A stretch of DNA of 64,000 bases from Caldilineaceae bacterium (GCA_022821545.1 JAJEDJ010000022.1:1-64000), one strand, 5' to 3'; shown: positions 42,782-52,552, numbered from the stretch's first letter. Made by a program: numbers and translations. The notes: a model not told the origin generated them from the sequence alone.

Positions 42782-43927
42782 ATGAAGATTACAGCACTCG
42801 ACACAGTATGCCTCTCGCGCATGCACGAGCCGGAACGGCAGTGGATCACCGCCAGCTACCGCACCGTAAAGGCCGACTGCGCGGTTGTACGGGTCCACAC
42901 CGACGAGGGGCTTGTCGGCATCGGAGAAGCGAGCGCTTACGGTGTGCCGCCCCGCATCGCCGAATGGGTGGACTGGCTGGCGCCGACGCTCATCGGCAAG
43001 GACGCGACCGACAGGGCAACGCCGCCGCATCCGAACGGCCGCGACCGCGCCCATGACGCGGCCGTGGCCGGTATCGACTGCGCCCTGTGGGATCTGCGCG
43101 GGAAGGCGGCGGGCAAGCGGGTCAGCGAACTGCTCGCTGACAGCCCGTCCGACAAGGTACCGATGTACGCGTCGAGCGGATGCCGCTATGACTGGCGGGA
43201 CCGGCCCGAACAGCTGATCGAGGAGGCATTGGGATACGCAGAACAGGGCTTCCCGGTGATGAAGTTCCGTATCGGCACGCGCTGGGAGTGGGACGGCGTG
43301 ACCGTTGACCGCTTTCTCGGCCTTGTGCGAGAGCTGCATCAGGCGGTGGGGGGCAGGATGAAGCTGGCGCTGGACGGCAACTGCCGGCTGACCATGGAAA
43401 AGGCGCTGCCCATTGCCAGGGAGCTGGACCGGCTGGAATTCGCCTGGCTGGAGGAGCCGATCCCGTGGAGCGATATCGACGGCTATGCCGCGCTTGCCGC
43501 CGCGGTGGATATGCCCGTAACCGGCGGCGAAAGCTTCACGACGCTGGAGCAGTTTCGCCCTTATATCGAGAAGCGGGCCTATGACATCGTGCAGCCTGAC
43601 GCCGGTGTCTGCGGCCTGACCGAACTGGTGCGCATCGCGGAGCTCGCGGCGCATCACGGCCTCAAACTTTACCCTCACTCCTGGCATAATGGATTGATGG
43701 CGATGGCGCACGCGCACGCGGTTGCGGCCTTGCCCAACCTGGAGATTCTGGAGGTTTGCCAGATTCAAGGGCCGCTGCAATGGGAAATCGCCGCAGAGCC
43801 GCCGGCAATGAACAGCGGGCATCTGCATCTGCCGGACAGCCCCGGCCTGGGAATCGAGTTGGCCGAAGGGGTTGCCCGGCGTTACCCTTACATCGAAGGG
43901 CACTACGCGCTGACGGTCGATCGGTAG
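42782..43927 (+). CDS. Mandelate racemase/muconate lactonizing enzyme family protein
   Basis: A 381-residue enolase-superfamily enzyme. Metal ligands are likely in LALDGNCR (Asp), WLEEPI (Glu) and TGGESFT (Glu), and a general-base His lies in LYPHSWHNG, as in the mandelate racemase subgroup. The usual K-x-K pair is seen as MK-F-R. These enzymes pull a proton from the alpha carbon of an acid sugar and often lose water. ATG at 42782 with AAAGGGA upstream. The substrate is probably an acid sugar brought in by the ABC transporter. Confidence 0.9.
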   Translation: MKITALDTVCLSRMHEPERQWITASYRTVKADCAVVRVHTDEGLVGIGEASAYGVPPRIAEWVDWLAPTLIGKDATDRATPPHPNGRDRAHDAAVAGIDCALWDLRGKAAGKRVSELLADSPSDKVPMYASSGCRYDWRDRPEQLIEEALGYAEQGFPVMKFRIGTRWEWDGVTVDRFLGLVRELHQAVGGRMKLALDGNCRLTMEKALPIARELDRLEFAWLEEPIPWSDIDGYAALAAAVDMPVTGGESFTTLEQFRPYIEKRAYDIVQPDAGVCGLTELVRIAELAAHHGLKLYPHSWHNGLMAMAHAHAVAALPNLEILEVCQIQGPLQWEIAAEPPAMNSGHLHLPDSPGLGIELAEGVARRYPYIEGHYALTVDR

Positions 43928-44012
43928 TCTCAGGGCCGCGACGACGAACATGCACAGGTCGGCGGGATCTGTTCACAGCCTGTCGCAAGGTACCGAAAGG
44001 CGGGAATCCTAA

Positions 44013-45158
44013 ATGAAGAAAGTACGCGTTGCAATCGTAGGCATGGGCATAGGCAGGGTCAATGGGCGCGCGCTGGCAAGCAACCCGCGCGCAGAGGTGG
44101 TGGCGCTATGCGATCTGGTCGAAGAGAGCATGACCGAATTCGCGGCGCGCCTGCCGCAGCCGGACGAGATTCGCCTGTACACGGATTTCGACGAACTGTG
44201 CCGCAGCCGGGAGATCGACGCAATCTTTATCGGCGCGCCCAATCAGCTGCATGTGCCGATGGGACTGAAAGCGATCGCCCATGACAAGCATGTCCTGGTG
44301 ACAAAGCCGCTGGCAGACTCAGTCGAGGCCGCGGAGCGATTGGTGGAAGCGGCGGAGGCGGCCGGGGTTGTCAACATGATGTCTCTCTCCACCCGTTATT
44401 CCGCGGAGGTCCAGTACTTGGGGACGCTGGCGCGATTGGGGACTTTCGGCGAGCTATACTACGCCCGCGCCCGCAGCATCCGCCGCAACGGCATTCCGGA
44501 CTGGAATACCGGCTTCATCCGCAAAGGGGGCGGAGCTTTCCGCGATATGGGCGTGCATGTACTGGACTCGGCATGGTGGATGCTGGGGATGCCGCGGCCG
44601 CTGAGCGTGACCGGTGTCGCCGGCGCGAAGTTCGGGCCGCGCGGGCTGGGATTCTTTGAGCGCGAGGCGCCGGAAGAAGTCGTGTCGGCGCCGGAGAGTT
44701 ACTACGGCCAGTTTGCAGCGGACGATTACGCGGGCGGTTTCATCCGTTTTGAAGAAGGCCGCGCGCTGCAGGTAGAGAGCTTTTGGGCTTCCCACCAGCC
44801 CGCAGGCCTGCAGATCGAACTGTTCGGAGAAGAAGCGGGCGCCCAGCTGCGGCCGCCAACGCTGTACACAAATGGCCCCGTTCCGGCTGCGGTGGCGGAT
44901 GCGGCTAAAGAGTTTGGCGCAAAACCCCAGGCAGGGCGCGGCCTGAAGGATGAGGGCCGCCCCTTGGACATCACGTTCGATGGTCTTACGCGGGACAGAA
45001 GCAAGGATTGGAACGCAATTGCAGATCACTTCATCGCTTGCATTCTTGACGGCGTCCCGTGCGATGCCCCCTTGCGCCACGGTCTGATCGTTCAGGCGAT
45101 GATGGAGGGACTCCTGAGAAGCGCAGAAACTGGGGAGGAAGTTCGACTTGACGGGTGA
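44013..45158 (+). CDS. Gfo/Idh/MocA family oxidoreductase
   Basis: A 381-residue NAD(P)-binding oxidoreductase. The N-terminal Rossmann motif is VGMGIGRVNG. The family motif normally E-K-P is T-K-P here (VLVTKPLADS), and the active-site His lies in GGGAFRDMGVHVLDSAWW. AAAGGCGGGA precedes the ATG. Position between two dehydratase-type genes supports a role in sugar-acid or inositol-like catabolism. It is the second Gfo/Idh gene of the window and is not close in sequence to the first (10701-11792). Confidence 0.88.
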   Translation: MKKVRVAIVGMGIGRVNGRALASNPRAEVVALCDLVEESMTEFAARLPQPDEIRLYTDFDELCRSREIDAIFIGAPNQLHVPMGLKAIAHDKHVLVTKPLADSVEAAERLVEAAEAAGVVNMMSLSTRYSAEVQYLGTLARLGTFGELYYARARSIRRNGIPDWNTGFIRKGGGAFRDMGVHVLDSAWWMLGMPRPLSVTGVAGAKFGPRGLGFFEREAPEEVVSAPESYYGQFAADDYAGGFIRFEEGRALQVESFWASHQPAGLQIELFGEEAGAQLRPPTLYTNGPVPAAVADAAKEFGAKPQAGRGLKDEGRPLDITFDGLTRDRSKDWNAIADHFIACILDGVPCDAPLRHGLIVQAMMEGLLRSAETGEEVRLDG

Positions 45159-45212
45159 AAACGCGGAATGAGCCTTAGCGTTAGAGAAACGTGATGAACA
45201 AGGAGAGGAAGA

Positions 45213-46121
45213 ATGCCGATTCTGAGCGACAAAGATTGGGCTTTTTGGGAAGAGAACGGTTATGTCGTAATCCCGGATGCCGTGCCGCAGGAGAATCTGG
45301 ACGCGCTTGTCGAGCAGATATGGACTTTCCTGGAGATGGATGAGGCGGACGAGGAAACCTGGTATAAGTACAGGCCCTACACGCGTGAAGATCTCTGTTC
45401 CCCCATCTCTCAGGCTGGGATGGTCGAGATGTACCAGCATCAGGCCCTGTGGGACAACCGTCAATTCCCGCGCATCCATCAGGTATTCAGCGAGATGCTG
45501 GGAACGGAGAAACTGTGGGTGTCCCTGGACCGCGCCAACATGAAGCCGCCCGACAGGGCCGACAGGCCGGAGTGGGGCCACAAGGGGATGATCCACTGGG
45601 ATATTGACACCGGCAACTTGCCCTTGCTGGAGGCAGACGAAAGGGCCGCAACCTGGCTCCCGAACCCGGACACGCACATTGGCCTGCAGGGCGTCCTCTA
45701 CCTGACCGACACCGGCGTAGACCAGGGCGGCTTTCAGTGTATTCCCGGGTTCCACAGGACATTTTACGACTGGGTCGTTACGCAGCCGGCCGACCGCAAT
45801 CCGCGCTTTCCGGACATGAACGGCCTCGACATCAAAGTCGTGGAGGGCAAGGCAGGCAGTTTTGTCATCTGGCACAAGCTGCTGGCGCACGGCAACGGCC
45901 ACAACCGCTCGACGCGGCCGCGGCTGGCCCAGTACATCACAATGGGGCCGGCCCCGGAAAAGGACGAGGCGCAGCGCGAGGCGCGCATCCGCTCCTGGCA
46001 GGAGTGCCGCCCCATGGAAAACTGGCCCGGTGACCTGCGCGATTGGGAGCGCCGGCATCAGACGCCGGCCGCGCTGACCCCGCTCGGGCGGAAACTGCTG
46101 GGCGTGGACTCCTGGAACTAG
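45213..46121 (+). CDS. Phytanoyl-CoA dioxygenase (PhyH) family protein
   Basis: A 302-residue Fe(II)/2-oxoglutarate oxygenase of the PhyH type. The iron triad fits H128-W-D130 (MIHWDIDTG) and H226 (WHKLLAHGNGHN), with an Arg (RSTRPR) for 2-oxoglutarate a few residues later. The start MPILSDKDWAFWEENGYVVIPD is typical of PhyH proteins. ACAAGGAGAGG lies 7 bp before the ATG. It hydroxylates an unknown substrate, perhaps a sugar-linked or lipid molecule. Confidence 0.88.
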   Translation: MPILSDKDWAFWEENGYVVIPDAVPQENLDALVEQIWTFLEMDEADEETWYKYRPYTREDLCSPISQAGMVEMYQHQALWDNRQFPRIHQVFSEMLGTEKLWVSLDRANMKPPDRADRPEWGHKGMIHWDIDTGNLPLLEADERAATWLPNPDTHIGLQGVLYLTDTGVDQGGFQCIPGFHRTFYDWVVTQPADRNPRFPDMNGLDIKVVEGKAGSFVIWHKLLAHGNGHNRSTRPRLAQYITMGPAPEKDEAQREARIRSWQECRPMENWPGDLRDWERRHQTPAALTPLGRKLLGVDSWN

Positions 46122-46146
46122 AGTCGGAGATACGCCTACGTTCATC

Positions 46147-47709
46147 GTGCATTCTACGTTGAATTCCCCGGCCGCAGAACGTCAGGCAGTCTCCACCTCT
46201 CCCGCAGGTATTTCGCTGCCTGACATTCTCGGCGCCGGTTCAGCCTATCAGCGCTTTATTTGTATCCTGATCTTGGTGGGATTCGCTCTGCGCCTTGTCA
46301 TGCTGGACCGCTTTCGGTTCCACCAGGATGAGGCGCTTTACAGCTATTGGGCGCTGCGATTTCTACATGACGATCCTCTCTTTCTTGAGCAGTGGATCGA
46401 CAAACCCCCGCTGTTCGTCTGGCTGCTTGCATACTGCTTCAAGGCGCTTGGCGCTTCGGAGGCCAGCGCGCGGTTTCTGAATATCGGCATCAGCCTACTC
46501 ACGATCCCGGTCGTCGCCGCCGTCGCCAGGCGGGCATGGACGCCGGCCGCAGGCCTCGTAGCAGCGACGGTCTTCGCATTGAACCCCTTTGCCATCAGCT
46601 ATAGCCCGACGGCATTCACCGATCCACTGCTGGTGCTGGCGGGCGTCGGTTCACTCTATGCAGCGCTGAGATCGCGTCCCTTTTTGGCTGGGCTCTGCCT
46701 CGGCGCCGCAATTATGACAAAACAGCAGGGCCTCCTCTTTGTCCCTCTGGCGCTGGCCGTCCTGATAGCGGCGAACCCGAAGGCAAAAGCGGTCGGGGCG
46801 GCGACCCTGCGCGCAGGCGGAGGGCTGGCCGTGACCGTTCTGCCGGTCCTGTACTGGGACAGCCTGCGCTGGGCGGTCGCGCCGTCGCCCTGGGATTTGG
46901 GTGTACGCAACTACGGCGCGTTGGAACTGCTCCCACTCGGCCACTGGCCGGAACGCGCCGCGCGCATCGCCGATCTGCTCTGGTATCTGACCGCCAGTCC
47001 CGCAGTGTGGACAGTCGTGATCGCCGCCGTGATCGCCGCCGTAATCGCCGCTGTGATCGCGGCCTCTGCGCTGGGGGTAGTGAGAGCGCCGCGAAAAGGC
47101 CGTTCGCTGTCGCAGCGCAATACTGCTTTTGCGGTCCTGTTGTGTGGATGGATCGGGTTATACTGGGGTACCCATGCCGCCTTCAGTCTGCCGCTATGGG
47201 ACCGGTATTTCCTGCCAATTGCGCCGGCCTTTGCCATCCTGTGCGGGTGGATTGGGGGCAGGATCCTTTCTTCCGGCTCCCAACTGTGGAGATCGGCCGC
47301 AATCGGGCTGTGGATAATACTGCTGCTGCCCGCCGCGCTGCAGGCGGCCCGGGGCGAACTCCCGGTAGGCGGCGATCACGGCGCGTACGAAGGCCTGCGC
47401 GAGGCCTCTGCCTGGCTTGACAGCCATAGCCCGCCGGGGGCCGTTCTGTACCACCAGTCGCTGGGCTGGCATTTTCAGTTCTACCTGTTTGAGAACCCGC
47501 GCAGTTACGCTGTGCGCTGGGTTGCCAGTCCGGTCGCGCTGGCGGACGATGCCGCTAAGAGGCCGCAGAGCGCCAGGTTCGTGATCGCGCCGGCGTGGCA
47601 GCCGCTTAGGAACTTCCATCCCCATCTGGCCGCACGCGAGTTGGCGCTGGTGCAGAGAGCCAGGGAAGGACAGTTCACCGTCTACGAACTCATGCCGCGC
47701 CGGCGTTGA
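46147..47709 (+). CDS. ArnT/PMT-like glycosyltransferase (family 39 type) membrane protein
   Basis: A 520-residue polytopic membrane protein with about 11-12 spans. The first extracytoplasmic loop has RFRFHQDEALYSYWALRFL, the acidic D-E site typical of GT39/GT83 polyprenyl-phosphate-sugar transferases. Four 12-bp units (47017-47064) code for the in-frame repeat (V-I-A-A)4 inside a membrane span. GTG is the start; no strong ribosome site. It presumably moves a sugar from a lipid carrier to a surface target. The C-terminal soluble part is a small globular domain. Confidence 0.82.
   Translation: MHSTLNSPAAERQAVSTSPAGISLPDILGAGSAYQRFICILILVGFALRLVMLDRFRFHQDEALYSYWALRFLHDDPLFLEQWIDKPPLFVWLLAYCFKALGASEASARFLNIGISLLTIPVVAAVARRAWTPAAGLVAATVFALNPFAISYSPTAFTDPLLVLAGVGSLYAALRSRPFLAGLCLGAAIMTKQQGLLFVPLALAVLIAANPKAKAVGAATLRAGGGLAVTVLPVLYWDSLRWAVAPSPWDLGVRNYGALELLPLGHWPERAARIADLLWYLTASPAVWTVVIAAVIAAVIAAVIAASALGVVRAPRKGRSLSQRNTAFAVLLCGWIGLYWGTHAAFSLPLWDRYFLPIAPAFAILCGWIGGRILSSGSQLWRSAAIGLWIILLLPAALQAARGELPVGGDHGAYEGLREASAWLDSHSPPGAVLYHQSLGWHFQFYLFENPRSYAVRWVASPVALADDAAKRPQSARFVIAPAWQPLRNFHPHLAARELALVQRAREGQFTVYELMPRRR
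47017..47064 (+). repeat. Four tandem 12-bp repeats in a coding region
   Basis: GTGATCGCCGCC is repeated four times with minor changes (GTAATCGCCGCT, GTGATCGCGGCC), coding for Val-Ile-Ala-Ala repeats in a membrane span. Copy-number change keeps the frame, so it can vary in strain populations. Confidence 0.8.
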
Positions 47710-47800
47710 TTCGGTCCCCGTCGACAGAAGCCTGATGGATGGTTGCCTGCCACCCGAGGTCCAGGCACAATGATACAACCTAGTCCAAAGGAGAACTGTG

Positions 47801-48766
47801 ATGACAGTTGAAAAAAGCGCATCCAGCTCTGGCGTCCTTTCCAGGGCGCAGGGCTGCCTGCTCGGCCAGTTGATCGGGGACGCGCTCGGCAGCCTGGTGG
47901 AGTTTCAGTCACCGGGGGAGATACTCTTCGATTATCCCGAAGGCGTGCAGGATATGGCTGACGGCGGTACCTGGGACACGATAGCGGGCCAGCCCACGGA
48001 TGACTCAGAGATGGCGCTGCTCTTAGCCAGAAGTCTTGCGTCAGAGGGGAGATTCGACCGGGATGAGATAAGAAAGGCCTACGTGTTCTGGCTGAACTCC
48101 GGTCCATTCGACGTAGGCAATACGATCCGAAGCGGACTGAAGGGAAGGCCCGATCCGGGCAGCCAGGCCAACGGGGCGCTGATGCGCATCAGCCCGCTGG
48201 GGATATTCGGCGCCAACTACCCGTTGGACCAGGTGGCGGAGTGGGCGCGGCAGGACGCCGCGATCACCCACGTCCACCGGGTCTGCCAGGAGGCCAACGC
48301 GCTCTTCGCCATGGCGATCGCCCACGCAGTATGCACCGGATGCACCGCAAGCGACCTGTATCGGGAGATCTCAGGCTGGGCAGATGAGATGGACGTCGAC
48401 GGCCGGTTGCAGAAGACGGTTGCCAGGGCTGCCAGTTCTCCACCTGACGACTTCACCCATAAGATGGGATGGGTGCTGATCGCCTTCCAAAACGCCCTGT
48501 GGCAGCTTCTCAACGCCGAAAGCGTGGAGGAGGGAACTGTCGACACGGTTATGCAGGGGGGCGATACCGACACGAACGCGGCGATCTGCGGGGCGCTCCT
48601 GGGCGCCGTTCACGGTCGGGAGGCGATCCCCGAGCGATGGATCGAGACAATCCGGGGCTGCCGGCCCGAGGCGGGAATGCCCGGCGTGTACAAGCCAAGG
48701 CCCGAATGCTTCTGGCCGGCGGATGCGCTGGAGCTGGCAGAGCAGCTGATTGCGCCGGCTGGCTGA
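47801..48766 (+). CDS. ADP-ribosylglycohydrolase family protein
   Basis: A 321-residue DraG-like hydrolase. The N-terminal GQLIGDALGSLVEF and the first metal motif T66-D67-D68-S-E-M are present; the second metal motif GGDTDTNAAICGALLGA lies near residue 248. It binds two Mg or Mn ions and removes ADP-ribose from proteins or nucleosides. AAAGGAGA lies 6 bp before the ATG; a GTG one codon earlier is equally possible. It is not part of an obvious ADP-ribosylation toxin pair here, and its role in the sugar cluster is unknown. Confidence 0.9.
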   Translation: MTVEKSASSSGVLSRAQGCLLGQLIGDALGSLVEFQSPGEILFDYPEGVQDMADGGTWDTIAGQPTDDSEMALLLARSLASEGRFDRDEIRKAYVFWLNSGPFDVGNTIRSGLKGRPDPGSQANGALMRISPLGIFGANYPLDQVAEWARQDAAITHVHRVCQEANALFAMAIAHAVCTGCTASDLYREISGWADEMDVDGRLQKTVARAASSPPDDFTHKMGWVLIAFQNALWQLLNAESVEEGTVDTVMQGGDTDTNAAICGALLGAVHGREAIPERWIETIRGCRPEAGMPGVYKPRPECFWPADALELAEQLIAPAG

Positions 48767-48810
48767 CATCTGTCAGAACAGGGACCGAATGGAACAAAGG
48801 GTGGACTGTG

Positions 48811-49794
48811 ATGATGGAAGCGATGAAACGGGCGCCGTTATGGACGCCGCCTTTGGAGGAACTGGCGCATTTTTTGCGGGCAGGACTGCAGGCCAACTAC
48901 GCCTTTGTCGAAGTTGAAGTGACAGAGTGCCCCGATCTGCGGACGCTGGGCTGCGCCAGCCAGGGCATTTCCGGTTCGACCGTCCTGCTTGAAGTGGGCG
49001 GCGAACCGTACGCCCACAATCCAAAATACCGGCACGTCACCTTCGACATGGCGGAGATGGCGGACGACTGCGGACAGGCTGAAGGCAGTTTGTTCGGCGC
49101 GGGCATGGCCTTTCCGGGTGTGTTGGACGGGCACTGCGGGGAGGTGATCGCCACTTTGCAGGCGGGTGGAGTCAACAGGTCCAAAGTCGCTCGCGTCGGG
49201 CCGCGGCAGGAGTGCGTTGTCGAGCCCTATTCGTCGACGCGCCACAGCGGACTATCCAATCTCTTTCTCTGTGAGGGCAGGCCGGGTCCTGTCCTCAAGG
49301 TCAGCGTCGAGAGACGGACCGGCGGCGAACGCTCGTTCACGCAGGCGCTGCGCAAGAGTCTGCAAGCGCATCCGCAAATTGGCGGTGACGGCGCGCCTGC
49401 GGGCGCCCGTCAGGTGGGCTTGGGCGGCGTCTTTGTGGTCGAGGCAGGCCGGATCCGTTCGCACGTCATGCCGGACTATGAGTGCATCGCCCACCGGTAT
49501 TACGACACGGAGGCCGAGGAGGTTGTCGCCGAATTTCTCCAGTTCTATGAGCATATGGGGCCCGACCTGCTCTGCTTCGCCGTGTGCTGGACGGGAGACC
49601 CGACTGGCGGGCGGCTGCATTTGCGAGAATCGGGCGAGCATACCCATTTCTTTCATATGGGTGATCTCAGCCAGGCCGGTCATTATCACTATGACGTCAG
49701 CCCCGATACCATCCGTTATGCGGGATACTTCAACGTTGCAGCCGAACTGGTGCGCGTCGGCGACATCTATGCGGAAATTGAGCGGCAGCCATAA
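48811..49794 (+). CDS. DUF1907 protein, homologue of animal C11orf54
   Basis: A 327-residue protein matching the DUF1907 family, known in animals as C11orf54 (ester hydrolase-like). The zinc-binding region is nearly unchanged: E276-H277-T-H279-F-F...G290-H291-Y-H293-Y-D295, the same EHTHFF...GHYHYD pattern as in the human protein, whose three His hold a zinc ion. Segments GCASQGISGSTVLLEVGGEPY and RRYYDTEAEEV are also family-like. Earlier codons in the frame (from 48469) are shadows over the ADP-ribosylglycohydrolase. AAAGGGTGGA is the ribosome site. Function in bacteria is unknown; an esterase or lactonase role on sugar acids is a guess. Confidence 0.88.
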   Translation: MMEAMKRAPLWTPPLEELAHFLRAGLQANYAFVEVEVTECPDLRTLGCASQGISGSTVLLEVGGEPYAHNPKYRHVTFDMAEMADDCGQAEGSLFGAGMAFPGVLDGHCGEVIATLQAGGVNRSKVARVGPRQECVVEPYSSTRHSGLSNLFLCEGRPGPVLKVSVERRTGGERSFTQALRKSLQAHPQIGGDGAPAGARQVGLGGVFVVEAGRIRSHVMPDYECIAHRYYDTEAEEVVAEFLQFYEHMGPDLLCFAVCWTGDPTGGRLHLRESGEHTHFFHMGDLSQAGHYHYDVSPDTIRYAGYFNVAAELVRVGDIYAEIERQP

Positions 49795-49830
49795 CAATCG
49801 GCAGCCAAAACACACCGACGAGGAGCGGAG

Positions 49831-50943
49831 ATGAAGATTACAGAGGTAAACGCCGTGGGTCTGCGCGGCGCGACGCCGGAAGGCGGTTGGAGCGAGGAGC
49901 TGAAAGAGGAAGACTGCGTCCACACGCTTGTATTCGTCGAGACGGATGAAGGCGTCACCGGTTACGGTTCAGTCTTCACCAACGACGGGCTTGTGCTGGC
50001 CGCGCTGGAGGTGTTGCGCCCGCTCCTGATCGGTCAGTCCGCGATCGAGCCGGAGAGAGTGAGCGAGCGGTTGCACCAGAATACCTTTTGGCTGGGGCGG
50101 GGCGGCAGCGTCACGCACACCATCAGCGGCATCGACATCGCCATGTGGGACATTCTTGGCAAGGTCACGGGGCAGCCGGTCGGCCGCCTGCTGGGGGGGC
50201 GCTACCGGGAACGGGTCCGGCCCTATGCCTCTCTGCTGATGGACCAGCCGGCGCCGCTCAGGGATGAACTGCAGATGTGGAAGGAACAGGGCTTCCGCGC
50301 CTTCAAGATGGGGTGGGGTCCCTTCGGCCGCGTCAGTGACGCGCTGGACGAGGAGATCGTGGCCGCTGCCCGCGAAGTCGTGGGCGACGAAAACCAGTTG
50401 ATGGTGGACGCCGGCGGCAGCGACGCCCACTGGCAGGGCCGCTATACGTGGGCGCTGCGCTGTGCCGGGATGCTGGCCGATTACGGCGTGGACTGGTTCG
50501 AGGAGCCGCTGCGCCCCGATGACCTGGAAGACTTTATCCATCTGCGCCGTAACACGACGATCCCGATTACCGGCGGCGAGGTTCTGACCCGGCGCCAGTC
50601 CTTCCTTCCCTTTCTTCAGCAGGGCGCCTTCGACATCGTCCAGCCCGACGTCGCCAAGGTTGGGGGCATCAGTGAGGAGCGCCGCATTGGCTGGATGGCC
50701 CAAGAGAATGGCGTACGCATGATCCCGCACGGTTGGAACACGGCCCTGGGGCTGGCGGCCGACCTGCAGCTGGCCTCGGCGCTCGCCGATACCGACCTGG
50801 TGGAGTACAAGACCGGTTCCCCCTACATCGACGAGATCGTGGTCGGCGGCTGGCGGCTGGACGAGGAAGGCATGCTGCAAATTCCCGACGGCCCTGGCCT
50901 GGGAATCGAGTTGGATATGGACGCGGTGGCGCGCTACTCCTGA
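49831..50943 (+). CDS. Enolase-superfamily sugar-acid dehydratase-like protein
   Basis: A 370-residue mandelate racemase/galactonate dehydratase-like enzyme. Metal ligands are predicted in LMVDAGGSD (Asp), WFEEPLRP (Glu) and ITGGEVLT (Glu), with the base His in RMIPHGWNTALG. The K-x-K region reads AFKMGWGP, so the second Lys is absent, and the acid-sugar subgroup is favoured. GAGGAGCGGAG lies upstream of the ATG. It is the last plus-strand gene before the convergent flippase-like gene, 37 bp after DUF1907. Confidence 0.9.
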   Translation: MKITEVNAVGLRGATPEGGWSEELKEEDCVHTLVFVETDEGVTGYGSVFTNDGLVLAALEVLRPLLIGQSAIEPERVSERLHQNTFWLGRGGSVTHTISGIDIAMWDILGKVTGQPVGRLLGGRYRERVRPYASLLMDQPAPLRDELQMWKEQGFRAFKMGWGPFGRVSDALDEEIVAAAREVVGDENQLMVDAGGSDAHWQGRYTWALRCAGMLADYGVDWFEEPLRPDDLEDFIHLRRNTTIPITGGEVLTRRQSFLPFLQQGAFDIVQPDVAKVGGISEERRIGWMAQENGVRMIPHGWNTALGLAADLQLASALADTDLVEYKTGSPYIDEIVVGGWRLDEEGMLQIPDGPGLGIELDMDAVARYS

Positions 50944-50971
50944 TCGAAACGGCCTTCAGGCAACTTTCGGT

Positions 50972-52279
50972 TCAGACCGCAGGGCGGGTGCGCCAGACGC
51001 GCAGTTGTTTCCTGCCCAGGATAAGCCACCAGAGTGTCACCGTCTCAGAGGTGAATCCGGCCAGCAGCGCTGCCACGCCGAGGGACGCCCCTTGCAGCCC
51101 TGACAGCGGCAGGGCCAGCAGGGCGACGAGGATGGCGCCGGTACGCATCGGCGCGCCAACCGCCATTGGTCGAGTGTCGCGCTCCATGAAGGCGATGCTG
51201 TGGAAGTAAGCGCGGTGAACGACGACGAACGGGAAAAACGTATAGATCTGCAGAGGCACGCGACTGAGCTCGGCCAGGGCAGGCGTCAGGCCGATGACCT
51301 GCTCCAGCAGAACAGTTCGCAGAGGCGTCCAGAAAAGCAGCAGGCAGATGGCGAAGGCGACGAGTCCGCACCAGTAGGCGTAGAGGAGAAACGGACGGTA
51401 GGAACGCACCTCGGCGTAGAAGGGGGGCACGAGCGCGCGTAGTTCATTCAGCCAGCGGTAGGTCCACTGGCCGAGCGTATAGGCCACGGTCAGTGCGGCC
51501 ATCGCCTCTGCGCCGTGCGCGCCCCGTATGACGAACAGATTGATGAGCGGCCGGCTCGACTCCTGCATGAAGTTCATAAGCGCTACCGGCCAGGTGAAGT
51601 GAAAGAGGGCGGCATAGGAAATTGGTGGACGGTCCAGCCTGTCCGGCAGACCCCCGCCGAAGAAGCGCCACAGATAGTAGCTAATAGTGACAAACTCGGT
51701 CAGGGTTGACGCGTAGAGTACGAGGATCGGCAGCCAGATGGGCCGGGCTCGAATCCCGTCGACCTGGAGCAGTGCGACCACGGCCGCGAGTCCGGCGGCA
51801 ACGCTCAAGGCGGTGGCAACGCTGATTCTGCCGGTCTGCTTGCCTCGGGTCAAGACGCCCACGCCGAGTTGTGTAATGCCCCGCAGCAGGGGCATCGGCA
51901 GCATGGACAGCATCATGATGCGTACCCGTTCTCCCGTCTCCGTGTCCACGGCGTGCAGTTCTTCGAGCAGTAGGCGGCTGATGGGCGTGCCGCTGAGCAG
52001 CCACTGCACCGCCACCATGATCAGCGCCAGCGCGCTTACATAAAGCAGGCCCCGCCGGAAGTCCCGCTTGTCCTCCACCAACACCATCCCGGCATAGCGA
52101 AGTTGCGCCAGGGGACTGGACAGAGACGTTACCAGCCCCCAGGCCAGTCCAAACGCGGCCAGGACGCGGATGGCGTCCGGCATACGCGCCATCCCCGCGT
52201 TGATACCCTGCGCGCCGAACTCAAAAATTAGGATTGTCAGAACCAGGGGAAGAAGGAACTGTGTAAAGCGCAGATACAT
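50972..52279 (-). CDS. Flippase/MATE-like polytopic membrane protein
   Basis: A 435-residue membrane protein with about 12 spans and few charged residues in the spans. It resembles polysaccharide flippases or MATE exporters, with the pattern TQFLLPLVLTILIFEFGAQGINAG at the start and LINLFVIRGAHGAEAMAALTVAYTLGQW in the second half, but no specific subfamily signature is seen. It may export the sugar chain made with the GT39-like protein nearby. It is convergent with the dehydratase gene (28 bp apart). Confidence 0.65.
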   Translation of the reverse strand: MYLRFTQFLLPLVLTILIFEFGAQGINAGMARMPDAIRVLAAFGLAWGLVTSLSSPLAQLRYAGMVLVEDKRDFRRGLLYVSALALIMVAVQWLLSGTPISRLLLEELHAVDTETGERVRIMMLSMLPMPLLRGITQLGVGVLTRGKQTGRISVATALSVAAGLAAVVALLQVDGIRARPIWLPILVLYASTLTEFVTISYYLWRFFGGGLPDRLDRPPISYAALFHFTWPVALMNFMQESSRPLINLFVIRGAHGAEAMAALTVAYTLGQWTYRWLNELRALVPPFYAEVRSYRPFLLYAYWCGLVAFAICLLLFWTPLRTVLLEQVIGLTPALAELSRVPLQIYTFFPFVVVHRAYFHSIAFMERDTRPMAVGAPMRTGAILVALLALPLSGLQGASLGVAALLAGFTSETVTLWWLILGRKQLRVWRTRPAV

Positions 52280-52552
52280 GAACTGTACGCCGGGTAGAAT
52301 GCGATGGGCAGAGGCAGAGATTCATATTCTTCTCTCCACGGCCACAATCTCACCCTCCGCCGGCCCATACAGATTATACACCAGCCGCCCAAACGCCACG
52401 CCTGCTGATGGCAGAGCAGTTGCATCCTATTGCGTCAGAACTGCCGACCGGCGGGCGGGTTCCCATCGTGGGGTCCCTTCGTGAGCTGTCTGTCTGCCTA
52501 CTTTAGCGTCTGAATTCAGATGCGATTGCTCTGCACGCCTTTTGGGCTTTCA

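Noticed and set aside
44454..46145. A 563-codon minus-strand frame across Gfo/Idh and PhyH genes
   Set aside because: It spans two real plus-strand genes and their gap and has no domain motif; typical in high-GC DNA.
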